A DNA stretch of 64,000 nucleotides from JAIVJM01 sp963816985 (GCA_963816985.1 CAWFMF010000004.1:2170001-2234000); one strand, 5' to 3'. Positions 43,723-52,914 are shown, numbered from the stretch's first letter. Numbers and translations: made by a program. The notes: a model not told the origin generated them from the sequence alone.

Positions 43723-43796
43723 AAGCCTTTAGCGATTAGCTGTTAGCTCTTAGCTTTCGGCTCGGCTAAAAGCTAACAGCTAATCGCTAAAGGCTT
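43723..43796. repeat. Word-repeat hairpin upstream of lepA
   Basis: Arms contain AAGCCTTTAGCGATTAGC and its inverse GCTAATCGCTAAAGGCTT, plus an inner GCTGTTAGCT/AGCTAACAGC pair, around a short loop. It is the only feature between lepA and the kinase end apart from ~120 bp with nothing evident. Confidence 0.8.
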
Positions 43797-43920
43797 AAAA
43801 TAACAAAACGGGCGCGAAACCGCACGCGCGCCCGTCTCGAACGGGAAAGGTGTTTCGGTTGCTTGAGGATTCGAGAGGTCTTACTCCCGGCGGGCGAGGG
43901 AAGTGGAGACCGAGACGCCG

Positions 43921-45189
43921 CTACGGCTGCGGTTGGAGGTGCGGCAAGGGCTCGCCATCCTGCGGGCGTTGCCACGTCTCCGCCGGTGCTTTCGGCGCGA
44001 CCGTCGTTACCGTCCCCTCCATCTGCGGCGGCGGCGCGTAGTCGCCGCTGTCGAAACTCGCGCGCGGAAGGCTCTCGGACTCGAAGACTTTGTTGTCGAA
44101 GGGGATTTCGATGGTCACGACGGTCCCGCCCCGCGGGTCGTCGTTGAGGTCGAAGCGGTAGGCGTCGCCGTAGAGCTGCGCGAGGCGCGCGCGCGTGTTC
44201 GGGAGACCGACGCCGCCTTCGTTCGTGCGGCGCGGCGCGGGCGTCGTGGGCAACCCCGGCCCGTTGTCCCTGACTTCGAGACGGAGCACGTCGTCTATGC
44301 GCTCGGCCCGCACCTCGACGCGACCGGGCGCGGCGCGCGTGGCGATGCCGTGGCGGATGGCGTTCTCGACGATGGGCTGGAGGATGAGATTGGGGACGCG
44401 GCACGAGAGCGTCTGCGGGTCAACGTCGAGCCGCGTGGTCAGGCGATCCTGAAAGCGTATGCGCTCGATGTCGAGGTAGCAGTTCAGGAATTCAAGTTCC
44501 TGCCGGAGAGTGACTTCCTGCACGGCGGAGTTCTCCAGAGTCATCCGCAGAAAATCTCCGAGCCGCGCAATCATCCGGTCGGCGGCCTGCGGGTCTATGT
44601 GGACGAGCGCCGAGATGGAGTGGAGCGAGTTGAAGAGGAAGTGCGGGTGCAACTGCATCTTCAGGGCTTGCAGTTGCGCCTGCGACGCGCGCAGCTCTCC
44701 TTCGCGGTAACGCTGATAGTAGTTCGAGGCGTGGCTCAGGAGCACGATGATGCAGTAGACGAGCAGCTCTTTGTCGAGCATGCCGAAGACCATGCGTCCG
44801 AGCTTCGGCCCCGTCAGGGTGCCGAGCATCCCGCCGAACCAGAGGTCGAGGACGATGTGGCACACGGCCCACGCCGCCGAGATGAGGATTCCGGCCACGG
44901 CGTGGGCGAAGATGTTGCGCCGCCAGTTGTTGCGCCCGATGCGGTAGCGGCGCGCGAGCCAGAGCACGGGCGGCGTCGAGAGCGCGAAGACGTAGGAGGC
45001 GATCATCTGCCACACGAGCGCCTTCGTGAACGGTATCGGCTTCGCCGTGCTGGAGAAGTAAAAGTAAATCTGGCTCGCGAAGAAGAACCCGACGAGCGTC
45101 CACACGCCCCAGATGAACCCCAGCCGCGCCGCGCCGTGCGGGCGTTCGCGTTTTGCCTCCGTCTCTCCGCCGTTGAAGTCGAACATCAC
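43921..45189 (-). CDS. LytS/YehU-type sensor histidine kinase
   Basis: 422 residues. Four or five N-terminal hydrophobic helices (about 20-160) are followed by a His_kinase domain with LQALKMQLHPHFLFNSLHSI (phospho-His in HPHFLFN) and an HATPase domain with LILQPIVENAIRHGI and VGLPNTRARLAQLYG. Such kinases normally pair with a LytTR response regulator, but none is adjacent in the window. The last ~50 residues are a Pro-rich extension beyond the family end. Its signal is unknown. Confidence 0.92.
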   Translation of the reverse strand: MMFDFNGGETEAKRERPHGAARLGFIWGVWTLVGFFFASQIYFYFSSTAKPIPFTKALVWQMIASYVFALSTPPVLWLARRYRIGRNNWRRNIFAHAVAGILISAAWAVCHIVLDLWFGGMLGTLTGPKLGRMVFGMLDKELLVYCIIVLLSHASNYYQRYREGELRASQAQLQALKMQLHPHFLFNSLHSISALVHIDPQAADRMIARLGDFLRMTLENSAVQEVTLRQELEFLNCYLDIERIRFQDRLTTRLDVDPQTLSCRVPNLILQPIVENAIRHGIATRAAPGRVEVRAERIDDVLRLEVRDNGPGLPTTPAPRRTNEGGVGLPNTRARLAQLYGDAYRFDLNDDPRGGTVVTIEIPFDNKVFESESLPRASFDSGDYAPPPQMEGTVTTVAPKAPAETWQRPQDGEPLPHLQPQP

Positions 45190-45307
45190 GCGCCAATCAT
45201 CTCAACTCCAAAACGAGTTGACAAGCCCCCGCGCCGGGAATGTCAAAAACATTCCGACGCATTGGATTAATGGACGAGAAACTGGATTTTCGGGCGGAGA
45301 ATCCGGG

Positions 45308-46273
45308 TCAACCGGCTGCCGCCGAGTCGCGCGCGAGCATGGCCGCGCCGACGGGAACGGAGTCCGTGCCGAGCGAGGCGGCGACGATCTGCGTGGCCTC
45401 GAAGCAGGGCTGGAAGGAGCGGCGACCGGCCTCGCGGATGATGGGGTTGAGGATGAGTTCGCCGGCGTCCATGACGCCGCCGCCGAGGACGATGCGCTCG
45501 ATGTTGAGGAGGTTGATGACCGCCGCGACCGCCGTCCCGATGGAGCGGCCCGTGCGCTCGATCATGAGCAGCGCGAAGTCGTCGCCGCGCCGCGCCTCGT
45601 GCGCGATGTCGGCGGCGGTGAAGGCCTTGTTCATCGCGAGGCGCGAGAGCGAAGAGGTGCCGTCGCGGTAGAGCCGCTCGTGCGTCCGGCGGACGATGTT
45701 GGGCGCGGAGGCGACCGTCTCCAGACAGCCCGTGTTGCCGCACGTGCACTCGATGCCTTCGGGGTCAATGGTGATGTGCCCGAACTCGCCTGCGAACCCG
45801 GAAGCGCCGCGCCAGAGCTTGCCTTCGAGGATGAGCGCGCCGCCGATGCCGAGGCCGATGGTGACATAGAACATGTTGCGGCTGCCGCGTCCCGCGCCGA
45901 CGGTGTACTCGCCGAAGGCCCCGGCGTTGGCGTCGTTCTCGACGAGCACGGGCAGTCCGGTCGCACTTCTTAACTCGGCCTGCAAGTCGCCGCGCACCGC
46001 CGAAGGGAGGTCGCTGGAGATGACGACGCGGCCCGTCTGCGGGTTGACGAGTCCGGGCACGCCGACGCCGAGCGCGCCCACTTCAGCGCCCGCCGCTTCG
46101 TCTCGGAGTTCCGAGACGAGCCGCGCGACCTGCGCGGTGACGGCTTCGGGGTCGAGCGCCGACTCGCGCCGCCCCACGGTCTCCCCTGAGGCCGAGACGA
46201 GCGCGGCGCGCACCGACGCGGCGGAGAGTTCGACGCCGATGTAGTGCTGGTCGGGGGACACCTGAGCGGTCAT
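45308..46273 (-). CDS. ROK-family sugar kinase (glucokinase-like)
   Basis: 321 residues. The N-terminal phosphate loop IGVELSAASVRAALV differs from the usual DxGGTxxR form. The ENDANAGAFGEYTVG segment carries the catalytic Asp. GEFGHITIDPEGIECTCGNT then GCLETVAS gives the ROK zinc motif C-x-C-G-x2-G-C-x-E. The probable reaction is ATP-dependent phosphorylation of glucose or N-acetyl sugars. It has no N-terminal HTH, so it is an enzyme rather than a ROK repressor. Start ATG at 46273; a longer frame to 46345 lacks support. Confidence 0.9.
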   Translation of the reverse strand: MTAQVSPDQHYIGVELSAASVRAALVSASGETVGRRESALDPEAVTAQVARLVSELRDEAAGAEVGALGVGVPGLVNPQTGRVVISSDLPSAVRGDLQAELRSATGLPVLVENDANAGAFGEYTVGAGRGSRNMFYVTIGLGIGGALILEGKLWRGASGFAGEFGHITIDPEGIECTCGNTGCLETVASAPNIVRRTHERLYRDGTSSLSRLAMNKAFTAADIAHEARRGDDFALLMIERTGRSIGTAVAAVINLLNIERIVLGGGVMDAGELILNPIIREAGRRSFQPCFEATQIVAASLGTDSVPVGAAMLARDSAAAG

Positions 46274-46395
46274 CTCGGAAAGCCTTTCGGGTGAATCAAT
46301 TGAACGGTTTACGGGGACTCTCGGAAAACGGCGTGATGGTAACAAAGGGTCGGGGGGCTGTCAAACAACACCTTCTGCGTGTAGAATGGACGGCG

Positions 46396-46557
46396 AAATG
46401 ATGAATGAAGAACAGTTTTCAGTTTTGAGTTTTCAGTTTTCAGCTTCGGAATCTCAAATCTGAAATTTCAAATCTCAAACCTGAAAGTCACAAACTGAAA
46501 ACTGAAAACTGTCTACTGAAAACTGTTCTTCATTCATCATTCCGCATTCATCATTTC
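46396..46557. repeat. Large nested word-repeat hairpin between divergent genes
   Basis: The outer arms AATGATGAATGAAGAACAG and CTGTTCTTCATTCATCATT enclose arms made of AGTTTTCAG words and their inverse (CTGAAAACTGAAAACTG). It is 162 bp between the ROK kinase and USP starts, so it cannot simply be a terminator. Confidence 0.8.
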
Positions 46558-46561
46558 CGTT

Positions 46562-47023
46562 ATGAACATCCGCTCCATCCTCGTGCCGACAGACTTCAGC
46601 GAGTGCGCGTGCCACGCCGTGCCCGCCGCCGCGTCGCTGGCGCGGCTGACGGGGGCGCGCGTCGTCTGCCTGCACGTCGTCGAGCCGGTCGTGGCGGCGG
46701 TCGGGTGGGTTCCCGCCGCCGAGGCTTTGCCGCTCGCGGACGTGAGCGAGCGTTTGGAGGAGTCGGCGGCGCGCGAGCTGCCGAAGGTCGCGGCGGGCGC
46801 GGAGTTCGCCGGGCTCGAAGTCGAGGATGTCATCGCGCACGGCGAGGCCGCCTCCGAAATCGTGCGCGTCGCCTCGGAGCGCGGCGTGGACTTGATAGTC
46901 ATCTCTTCGCACGGGCGCACGGGGCTCGGACGCATCCTCTTCGGCTCGACCGCCGAGTCGGTCGTCCGCCACGCCCCCTGCCCCGTGCTGGTCGTCAAAC
47001 CAACACAGGAACGTGACGGGTAA
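46562..47023 (+). CDS. Universal stress protein (UspA family)
   Basis: 153 residues: MNIRSILVPTDFSECACHAV opening, LVVISSHGRTGLGRILFGST-type ATP-binding loop (visible as GRTGLGRILFGSTAESVV) and APCPVLVVKP end. It is an ATP-binding member by motif (G-x2-G-x9-G-S/T). The start is 5 bp after the hairpin, with no strong Shine-Dalgarno visible. Confidence 0.93.
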   Translation: MNIRSILVPTDFSECACHAVPAAASLARLTGARVVCLHVVEPVVAAVGWVPAAEALPLADVSERLEESAARELPKVAAGAEFAGLEVEDVIAHGEAASEIVRVASERGVDLIVISSHGRTGLGRILFGSTAESVVRHAPCPVLVVKPTQERDG

Positions 47024-47089
47024 ACCGTGACAGGTGACAGGATAAAACCAATTCTTACTTGTCACGGTTCACGGTTCACGGTTCACGGC
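47022..47089. repeat. Word-repeat hairpin between USP and DedA genes
   Basis: AACCGTGACAGGTGACAG on the left and CTTGTCACGGTTCACGG, with two further CACGGTT words, on the right. It begins within the USP stop codon and ends 4 bp before the DedA start. Confidence 0.75.
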
Positions 47090-47093
47090 TTTT

Positions 47094-47819
47094 ATGGACT
47101 TAGAGTTCGTCAACGAGCTGATGTGGCGGTTCGGTCTCCCGGCCATCTTCCTTCTGACGATGGCGGAGGGCGACATCACCCTGCTGCTGGCGGGGGTCTT
47201 GGCGCACGGCGGGGCGTTCGGCGACTACGGCTTCGCGCAGGTGCTCGTCGTCGGGACGCTCGGCGGCGTGGCGAGCGACCAGTTGGCTTACGCATTGGGC
47301 CGGGGGGCGCGTTCGGGCGTCCGCAAGTACCGCTTCTATTGCGCGGCGCGGGCGCGCATCGAGCGTCTGACGGAGAAGTTCGGTTGGCTCTCGATCTTCG
47401 TCTCGAAGTACACCTACGGGCTGCGGTGGGGCGCGTGCGCCTTCTACGGCGTGGCGAAGTTGCCGTACCTGCGCTTCCTCCTGCTCTCGTTCGCCAGTTG
47501 CTTCATGTGGGTGGTGTCGCTCGTGACCATCGGCTACGTCTTCCACAGCGCCATCTACAACCTCATCGGCGACTTCAAGCACGTCGGCATCTTCCTGCTC
47601 GTCATCATCGCCGTCGGCATCCTCGGCTTCTACCTCGTCGAGCGGTTCTGGCTCTCGAAGAAGGTCGAGGAGGCCGACGCCGCCTCCATCCAGAAGTTCG
47701 AGCAGGCCGCCGAAGATAAGCTCCACGAGATTAAAGAAGAGATTTCTGACATACTCCCGCACCCGCTCGCGCGCCACAAGGAACCCGCGAAGCAGAAGCA
47801 GAAAATCGAAGGAGACTGA
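47094..47819 (+). CDS. DedA/SNARE-associated family membrane protein
   Basis: A 241-residue inner-membrane protein, member of the family implicated in undecaprenyl-phosphate and lipid flipping. It has GLPAIFLLTMAEGDITLLLA with the acidic residue, and LGGVASDQLAYALGRGARSG. SKYTYGLRWGACAFYGVAKL corresponds to the family's conserved Arg segment. About five helices precede a ~60-residue charged C-terminal tail (KKVEEADAASIQKFEQAAED). The tail is longer than usual. Confidence 0.9.
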   Translation: MDLEFVNELMWRFGLPAIFLLTMAEGDITLLLAGVLAHGGAFGDYGFAQVLVVGTLGGVASDQLAYALGRGARSGVRKYRFYCAARARIERLTEKFGWLSIFVSKYTYGLRWGACAFYGVAKLPYLRFLLLSFASCFMWVVSLVTIGYVFHSAIYNLIGDFKHVGIFLLVIIAVGILGFYLVERFWLSKKVEEADAASIQKFEQAAEDKLHEIKEEISDILPHPLARHKEPAKQKQKIEGD

Positions 47820-47830
47820 AGAAGGCCGAG

Positions 47831-47907
47831 ACAGGTGAACCGTGACAGGTGACAAGAGAAGAGCCTGTCTTAATCATCCTGTCACCTGTCACGGTTCACC
47901 TGTCACG
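47831..47907. repeat. Word-repeat hairpin between DedA and GHMP kinase genes
   Basis: 23-bp perfect arms (47831-47853 and 47881-47903) made of GTGACAGGT/ACAGGTGAACC words, close in sequence to the hairpins at 47022 and 51702. Confidence 0.85.
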
Positions 47908-47912
47908 CTATT

Positions 47913-48920
47913 ATGATTATCGAAGCCACCGCCCCGACGCGCGTTGATTTGGCCGGGGGGACAATAGACATCTGGCCGCTGTACCTCTTCCACCCCGGCG
48001 CGACGACCGTCAACTTCGCCATCTCGCTCGAAGCGCGCTGCCGCATCGAGACGCGCGCGGACGACCGCGTGATCCTCGAATCTCGCGACCGCGCGCTCTC
48101 GTTCGAGACGAGCGTCGCCGAGCTTGAGAACCTGATACAGGAAGAGCGTCTGGAACTCATCTCGAAGCTCGTCCACTTCTTCAAGCCTGAGACCGGGTTT
48201 CACTTAATCGCCGAAGGCTTAGCTCCGGCGGGCGCGGGGCTCGGCGGTTCGAGCGCGCTCGCCATCGCCTGCATCGGCGCGCTCAACCGGCTCGTCGGCG
48301 ACCGCTACCCTGAGAGCAAGTTCATCGTCATCGCGGCCAACGTCGAGACGACCGTCATCCGCGTGCCCGCCGGGTTTCAGGACTACTACGGCGCGTTCTA
48401 CGGCGGCGCGAACCTCATCCGCTTCGGCGCGGACGGCATCCGCCGCGAGCCTCTGAACGTGGACGCCGAAGAGCTGGAGCGACGGCTCGTCATCGTCTAC
48501 ACGGGCGAGCCGAGGCTTTCGGGGACGAACAACTGGGAGATTTTCAAGACGCACATTGACGGCGACCCGTTGCTCTTCGAGTTGTTCGAGGGCATCCGCG
48601 ACTCGGCGCGGCGGATGAGCGTCGCGCTCGGCTCGAACGACTGGCGGGGCGTGGCCGAAATCATGCGCGACGCCTACCCGAACCGGAAGCGGCTCGCGCC
48701 GAACGTCACCACGCCGCACATGGAGCGGCTCGTCGAGACGGCTCTCTCAAGCGGCGCATTGGCGGCGAAGGTCTGCGGCGCGGGCGGCGGCGGCTGCATC
48801 GCCTTCCTCTGCGAAGACGGCGCGCGCGAGTCGGTCGAGACGGCGCTTAAGGCGCAAGAGGGCGCGGAAGTGCTGCGCTGGAACTTCGCGCGCGACGGGC
48901 TGACGGTGCGGCAGAGTTAA
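47913..48920 (+). CDS. GHMP-superfamily sugar kinase
   Basis: 335 residues. The opening EATAPTRVDLAGGTIDIWPL, the ATP loop LAPAGAGLGGSSALAIACIG and the C-terminal motif AKVCGAGGGGCIAFLCEDG are all present. It is closest in style to D-glycero-D-manno-heptose 7-phosphate kinase or fucokinase-type members, which make nucleotide-sugar precursors. No heptose pathway gene is adjacent, so the substrate stays open. An 8-bp gap to the preceding hairpin leaves little room for a ribosome site. Confidence 0.88.
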   Translation: MIIEATAPTRVDLAGGTIDIWPLYLFHPGATTVNFAISLEARCRIETRADDRVILESRDRALSFETSVAELENLIQEERLELISKLVHFFKPETGFHLIAEGLAPAGAGLGGSSALAIACIGALNRLVGDRYPESKFIVIAANVETTVIRVPAGFQDYYGAFYGGANLIRFGADGIRREPLNVDAEELERRLVIVYTGEPRLSGTNNWEIFKTHIDGDPLLFELFEGIRDSARRMSVALGSNDWRGVAEIMRDAYPNRKRLAPNVTTPHMERLVETALSSGALAAKVCGAGGGGCIAFLCEDGARESVETALKAQEGAEVLRWNFARDGLTVRQS

Positions 48921-48943
48921 TGCGGCAGAGTTAATAAGGCTTG

Positions 48944-49175
48944 CCCCGTCCCCGAAGGGGACGAAGACAATAGCCGGGGGCAGAGCGAAGGAGCGTCAGC
49001 GACTGAGCGCCGCCCCCGGTTAAGCGTAGATGAAAGAATCCGACCCTGAAGGGGTCGCACCTCAACGTTGAGGTGCGACCCCTTCAGGGTCGGAATTATT
49101 TTTCGTCTGTTCCGGGGGCGGCGCTCACTCACGTTCGCTTGCCCCCGGCTATTGTCTTGAGCCCTTTCAGGGCTC
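48944..49175. repeat. Composite palindromic intergenic repeat
   Basis: Copies of a GACAATAGCCGGGGGCA...GCCGCCCCCGG element face each other (about 48944-49022 and 49106-49175, opposite orientation). Between them lies a perfect 54-bp palindrome (49040-49093; CCGACCCTGAAGGGGTCGCA and its inverse, no loop). The same element appears again at the right window edge (63963-64000). It fills the 281-bp gap between convergent genes. Confidence 0.85.
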
Positions 49176-49201
49176 CGGCGACGCACTCTTCAGACAACTC
49201 C

Positions 49202-50253
49202 TTAGAGCTTGCCCGCCTTGCGCTTGGCCTCTTCGACGACGAGGCGGAGGCGTTCGCGCTTCTGCTCGAAGGTCTCGCCGGGAGGGGGCGCGAGGTGCGG
49301 GGAGATGGGCGGGAGGCCATCCGCGCCGACCGCCGAGGCGACGCGCTTCGGCTTTGGCTTCGGCTTGGGCGCGGCGGCTTCCGCCGGGGCGGCGCTCTCG
49401 GAAGCGGCGGCGGTTGATGATGAAGGCGGGACTTCCGGCCTCTCGTCGGCGGGCGCGCCGGGCGTCAGTTCGGTCGAGGCTTCGGGCGCGAGGTCTGAAA
49501 GGCTCTCGGCCCCTGCGGCGGGCGAAGCGGTGGCCGCCGCCGGGCTCAAAGGGGCTGCCGAAGCCGCGCCGGTCGCGGCCTGCGCCTCGGCTGCGGGGCG
49601 GTGCCGGTCGGCTTCGGACGAAGAGTCCGCGCCCGCGTCGGCGGCAATGGAGTGGGGCACGTTGGTTGAGTCGTCGTGCCTTCGCTCGTCGCGGCTGAAG
49701 GCTCGGCGGCGGGCGCGGACTTCGCGGCGAGCTTGGCCTTGTGCTCGGCGACGAGGCGGGCCTTCTTCTCTTCGGGAGTCTCGCCTGCGGGCGCGGGGCT
49801 CGCGGACGGCGCAGCCGCCGGAGTCTTAGAAGCTTTCGGGAGCCGTGCGGGCTCGCCGCGCCATTCGGGCACGGGGTAGTCGTAGGCGGGGAGCGTCCCG
49901 CCCGCCGCGCGGAGGATGGCGGCGAGGTCTTTCTCGACGTAGCGCCGCTGCTTCGAGGGGTCGCGGACGTGGCCGAGCGGCGGCCCCGTGTAGAGCGCGC
50001 CGCAGGTCTGGCACTGGTGCATCACGTCGTCGCCGCGCAGGTGTTTGGCCGCCTCGCCCGCCGTGTGTATCTCCTTCAAGTGGCCGTTGCAGAGTTTCCC
50101 CTTCTCGTTCTTCTCGTTGCACACGGTCTGCCCGACGGCGAAACGCTTGGGCGTGCCGCGCCGTGACTCCTGCTGCTCGGTCGGGGCCTGCTTGGCGACC
50201 GCTTCGGGGCTCGCGGCTTCGGGCTTCCTCGTCTCGTTTGCTTCGCTTGACAT
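49202..50253 (-). pseudogene. Zinc-ribbon hypothetical protein, one frameshift
   Basis: After MSSEANETRKPEAAS, a Cys-containing core has VCNEKNEKGKLCNGHLKEIH and HQCQTCGALYTGPPLGHVRD, a probable zinc ribbon. A long Ala/Pro/Lys-rich tail follows. The frame breaks near 49660 (after GTTTQPT) and continues VPHSIAADAGADSSSEADRH to the end ETFEQKRERLRLVVEEAKRK. The length is two over 350 codons. The function is unknown; the tail suggests a protein or nucleic-acid binding adaptor. Confidence 0.68.
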
Positions 50254-50346
50254 CGGCTTGAGTAAGATTCCTCTCGCGCGGTAGGACTTCGGATAAGACG
50301 CTTCAGGATTCGCATCTTAAGGGGAAGCCGCCGGGAGCGTCAATAA

Positions 50347-50439
50347 GAAACGCAGAAGTCAGAACGCAGAACGCAGAACGCTGAACTGAAAGACATAAAG
50401 TTTTTAGTTCAGCGTTCTGCGTTCTGACTTCTGCGTTTC
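50347..50439. repeat. Word-repeat hairpin between divergent zinc-ribbon and NUDIX genes
   Basis: GAACGCAGAACGCAGAACGC words on the left and GCGTTCTGCGTTCTGACTTC on the right, about 34 paired positions around a ~20-nt loop. It lies between two gene starts. Confidence 0.85.
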
Positions 50440-50456
50440 TGTTATCCTTCTCGCTC

Positions 50457-50933
50457 ATGTTGAAGAGGCTGGTGGCGACGGTTTGGCTGGGCGCGCCGGG
50501 GTTCGTGCGGCGTGCGGGGGTGTGGCTCGCGGAGCCGCGCTTCACGGTGACGGCGGGGGTGGTGGTGCTGGACGAGAGGGGCCGGGTGCTCCTGCTCCGC
50601 CACACCTTGCGCAAGGGGAGCGGGTGGGGCATACCGGGCGGCTTCATCGCGCGCGGCGAGCAGCCGGATGATGCCGTCCGCCGAGAGGTGCGCGAGGAGA
50701 CGGGTCTCGCGCTCGCGGGCGTCGAACTGGCCTTCGTGCGGACGCTCGCGAGCGTCCAACAGGTCGAGGTCATCTTCCGCGCGGAGATGAAGGCGTCGGC
50801 GCTCGAAGGCTTGAGGAAGAATTTCGAGATTGACCGCGCTCAGTGGTTCGCGCTCGACGCGCTGCCGGAGGACGCGAGCCCCGACCAGCGGCGCATCATC
50901 GAGCGCGCGCTCGCGGCGGGCCGGGGCGGCTAG
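50457..50933 (+). CDS. NUDIX hydrolase
   Basis: 158 residues with a complete NUDIX box: GGFIARGEQPDDAVRREVRE then ETGLAL (G-x5-E-x7-REVREETGL). It hydrolyses nucleoside diphosphates linked to another group; the substrate cannot be told. An N-terminal ~30-residue extension (MLKRLVATVWLGAPGFVRRA) is amphipathic. It is probably transcribed alone. Confidence 0.92.
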   Translation: MLKRLVATVWLGAPGFVRRAGVWLAEPRFTVTAGVVVLDERGRVLLLRHTLRKGSGWGIPGGFIARGEQPDDAVRREVREETGLALAGVELAFVRTLASVQQVEVIFRAEMKASALEGLRKNFEIDRAQWFALDALPEDASPDQRRIIERALAAGRGG

Positions 50934-51072
50934 GGCAAACCGGCGCGAGTAGTGATATGCTGTGGCGCAAAACAAGGTCAATGGTCGGGGGCAGAAGAGG
51001 CGTCTGAGAGACGACCGCCGTTCGTGACCCCGGCCCCGACTTCTTCTTTATTCACAGGAGAGATGAAAAGAG

Positions 51073-51702
51073 ATGATGCCGCAACTGATTCCGAGTTCCG
51101 AGACCGTGATGGACACTCTGAAGAAGACCGGGGCTTACCGCGAGGGTCACTTCGTCTACCCTTCGGGACAGCACACGCCGCACTACTTCCAGATGCCTCT
51201 GGCCTTCCGCTACTACGACACGGCGCGCGTTCTGGCCGTCGCGCTCTCGCGCAAGCTGCGACTTGAGAAGGACATTTCGAGCGCGCTCCCGAAGGTCGCC
51301 ATCATCGCGCCGAGCGCGGGCGGCATCCCCGTCGCCTTCGGTGTGCGCGAGGCTCTGACCGCCGAGCAGATTTACTGGGCCGAGCGGGAGGAGGGCGGCA
51401 AGCGCATGTTCCGCCAGTACGTCAACGCCGGAGAGGTCAACCCCTGCGTCATCGTGGACGACATCACGCGCACGGGCCGTGCTCTTTTGGAGACCGTCAA
51501 CATCGTCCGCGAACTCGGCACGAAGGTCATCGGCTGCGCCGTCATCGTCCGCTTCGACTCCGCGCCCACCCACATCGAGATCGAGGGCGATGACGACGTG
51601 CCCATCCTCTCGCTCGTCGAGTTCAAGGCCAAGTGGTACGAGGACGGCCAGGACTGCGCCGAGTGCAAGTCGGACGCGCCCGTCGAGAACGTGCGCTTCT
51701 AA
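51073..51702 (+). CDS. pyrE: Orotate phosphoribosyltransferase
   Basis: Transfers ribose-phosphate from PRPP to orotate in pyrimidine synthesis. The fold begins LKKTGAYREGHFVYPSGQHT, with IIAPSAGGIPVAFGVREALT and the PRPP loop NPCVIVDDITRTGRALLETV. 209 residues; ATG at 51073 or 51076 after GGAGAGATG. A Cys pair near the end (CAEC) is unusual. PyrE is the best match; a PRPP-binding regulator is less likely, because the N-terminal catalytic segment is present. Confidence 0.87.
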   Translation: MMPQLIPSSETVMDTLKKTGAYREGHFVYPSGQHTPHYFQMPLAFRYYDTARVLAVALSRKLRLEKDISSALPKVAIIAPSAGGIPVAFGVREALTAEQIYWAEREEGGKRMFRQYVNAGEVNPCVIVDDITRTGRALLETVNIVRELGTKVIGCAVIVRFDSAPTHIEIEGDDDVPILSLVEFKAKWYEDGQDCAECKSDAPVENVRF

Positions 51703-51787
51703 AAGCCGTAAACCGTGACAAGTAAACCGTGACAGGGGAAAACAGTCTTCCTCCTGTCACGGTTTACTTGTCACGGTTTACGGCTTT
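51702..51787. repeat. Perfect 35-bp word-repeat hairpin between pyrE and recR
   Basis: Arms 51702-51736 and 51753-51787 are exact inverted copies. Each contains two GTAAACCGTGACA words. It sits between convergent genes and touches both stop codons, so here it could serve as a bidirectional terminator. Confidence 0.9.
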
Positions 51788-52401
51788 TATATCTCGTGCC
51801 GGTTCGAGAGCGCCTTGTCCATCGTCACTTCGTCCACGTATTCGAGGTCTGAGCCGACGGGCATGCCCATCGCGATGCGCGTGACGAGAACGCCGAGTGG
51901 CTTCAAGAGGCGGCTGATGTAGCTGGCCGTGGCCTCGCCTTCGGTGTTGGGGTTGGTGGCGAGGATGACTTCGCGGACTTCGACGCCGTCGTTGTTTTCG
52001 GGCCGGAGGCGCGGCAGGAGGTTTTGCAGGCGGAGGTCTTCCGGCCCCATCCCCCGGATCGGCGAAAGGCTCCCATGGAGGACGTGATAGAGCCCGTGAT
52101 AGCTGCGCGTCTTCTCGACGGCGACGAGGTTGTAGGGCTCTTCGACGACGCAGATCATCGAGCGGTCGCGGTTGGTCGAGGAGCAGAAGCGGCACGGCTC
52201 GACGTCGGTCAGGTTGTTGCAGACCGTGCACATCACGATGCGCCGCTTGACCTCGTTCATCGCCTCGGCGAACCGCTCGACCTCGGCCTCCGTCATCCGC
52301 AGGACGTGGAAGGCGAGCCGTTGCGCCGACTTCTGGCCGATGCCGGGCAGCCGCTTGAATTCGTCAATCAGCTTGGTGACGGGTTCGGAGTATTCCAACA
52401 T
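51787..52401 (-). CDS. recR: Recombination mediator RecR
   Basis: 204 residues: KRLPGIGQKSAQRLAFHVLR (helix-hairpin-helix), the zinc finger CTVCNNLTDVEPCRFC and the Toprim domain with ICVVEEPYNLVAVEKTRSYH. GLYHVLHGSLSPIRGMGPED also fits. It acts with RecF/RecO in loading RecA at gaps. It lies upstream of and codirectional with ybaB in the usual recR-ybaB neighbourhood, although dnaX is absent from this cluster. Confidence 0.97.
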   Translation of the reverse strand: MLEYSEPVTKLIDEFKRLPGIGQKSAQRLAFHVLRMTEAEVERFAEAMNEVKRRIVMCTVCNNLTDVEPCRFCSSTNRDRSMICVVEEPYNLVAVEKTRSYHGLYHVLHGSLSPIRGMGPEDLRLQNLLPRLRPENNDGVEVREVILATNPNTEGEATASYISRLLKPLGVLVTRIAMGMPVGSDLEYVDEVTMDKALSNRHEI

Positions 52402-52403
52402 AA

Positions 52404-52484
52404 GAGTTCAAAGTTCAAAGTTTAAAGTTCAAAGTTGCAGAGCCGTCCAACCGACTTTGAACTTTGAACCTTGAACTTTGAACT
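52404..52484. repeat. Word-repeat hairpin between recR and ybaB
   Basis: GTTCAAAGTTCAAAG words on the left and CTTTGAACTTTGAACC on the right. The same word family is used at 57418-57538. It fills the recR-ybaB gap and overlaps the ybaB stop. Confidence 0.8.
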
Positions 52485-52788
52485 AGAGAAGCCCCGGCGG
52501 GAGCATTCCGCCGACCTTCGACTTCATGGCCTCGTCAACTTTGCGACCGGCCTCGTTGACGGCGGCGACGATGAGGTCCTGGAGCATCTCGACGTCGCCC
52601 TCCTTGACGGCTTCGGGGTCAATCTTGATGGACTCGATCTCCTTCGTCCCGCGCATCTGGACGGTGACGACGCCGCCGCCCGCCGAGGCGTCCACGACCA
52701 TCGCCTCCATCTCCTGCGCCATCTTCTCCTGCATGGCCTGCGCCTGCTTCATCATCTGCTGGATGTTCATCCCGCCGGGAAATTTCAT
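52483..52788 (-). CDS. YbaB/EbfC nucleoid-associated protein
   Basis: 101 residues: MKFPGGMNIQQMMKQAQAMQ opening, then VVDASAGGGVVTVQMRGTKE and VDEAMKSKVGGMLPPGLL. It is a small DNA-binding dimer that is almost always encoded next to recR. A much longer upstream reading frame on this strand is antisense to the helicase gene and is rejected. Start ATG at 52788 with GAGAGAGATG context. Confidence 0.95.
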   Translation of the reverse strand: MKFPGGMNIQQMMKQAQAMQEKMAQEMEAMVVDASAGGGVVTVQMRGTKEIESIKIDPEAVKEGDVEMLQDLIVAAVNEAGRKVDEAMKSKVGGMLPPGLL

Positions 52789-52914
52789 CTCTCTCACCTC
52801 GCTCGTCGCTATGAATTCTGAGTTGTCCGCATGGGCAACATCGTAGCCTCCCGCGCGGGCAAATGCAACGCCGCTTCCGCGCGCGCCGTGCGGCATGCTA
52901 TAAGCCGTAAGGCC

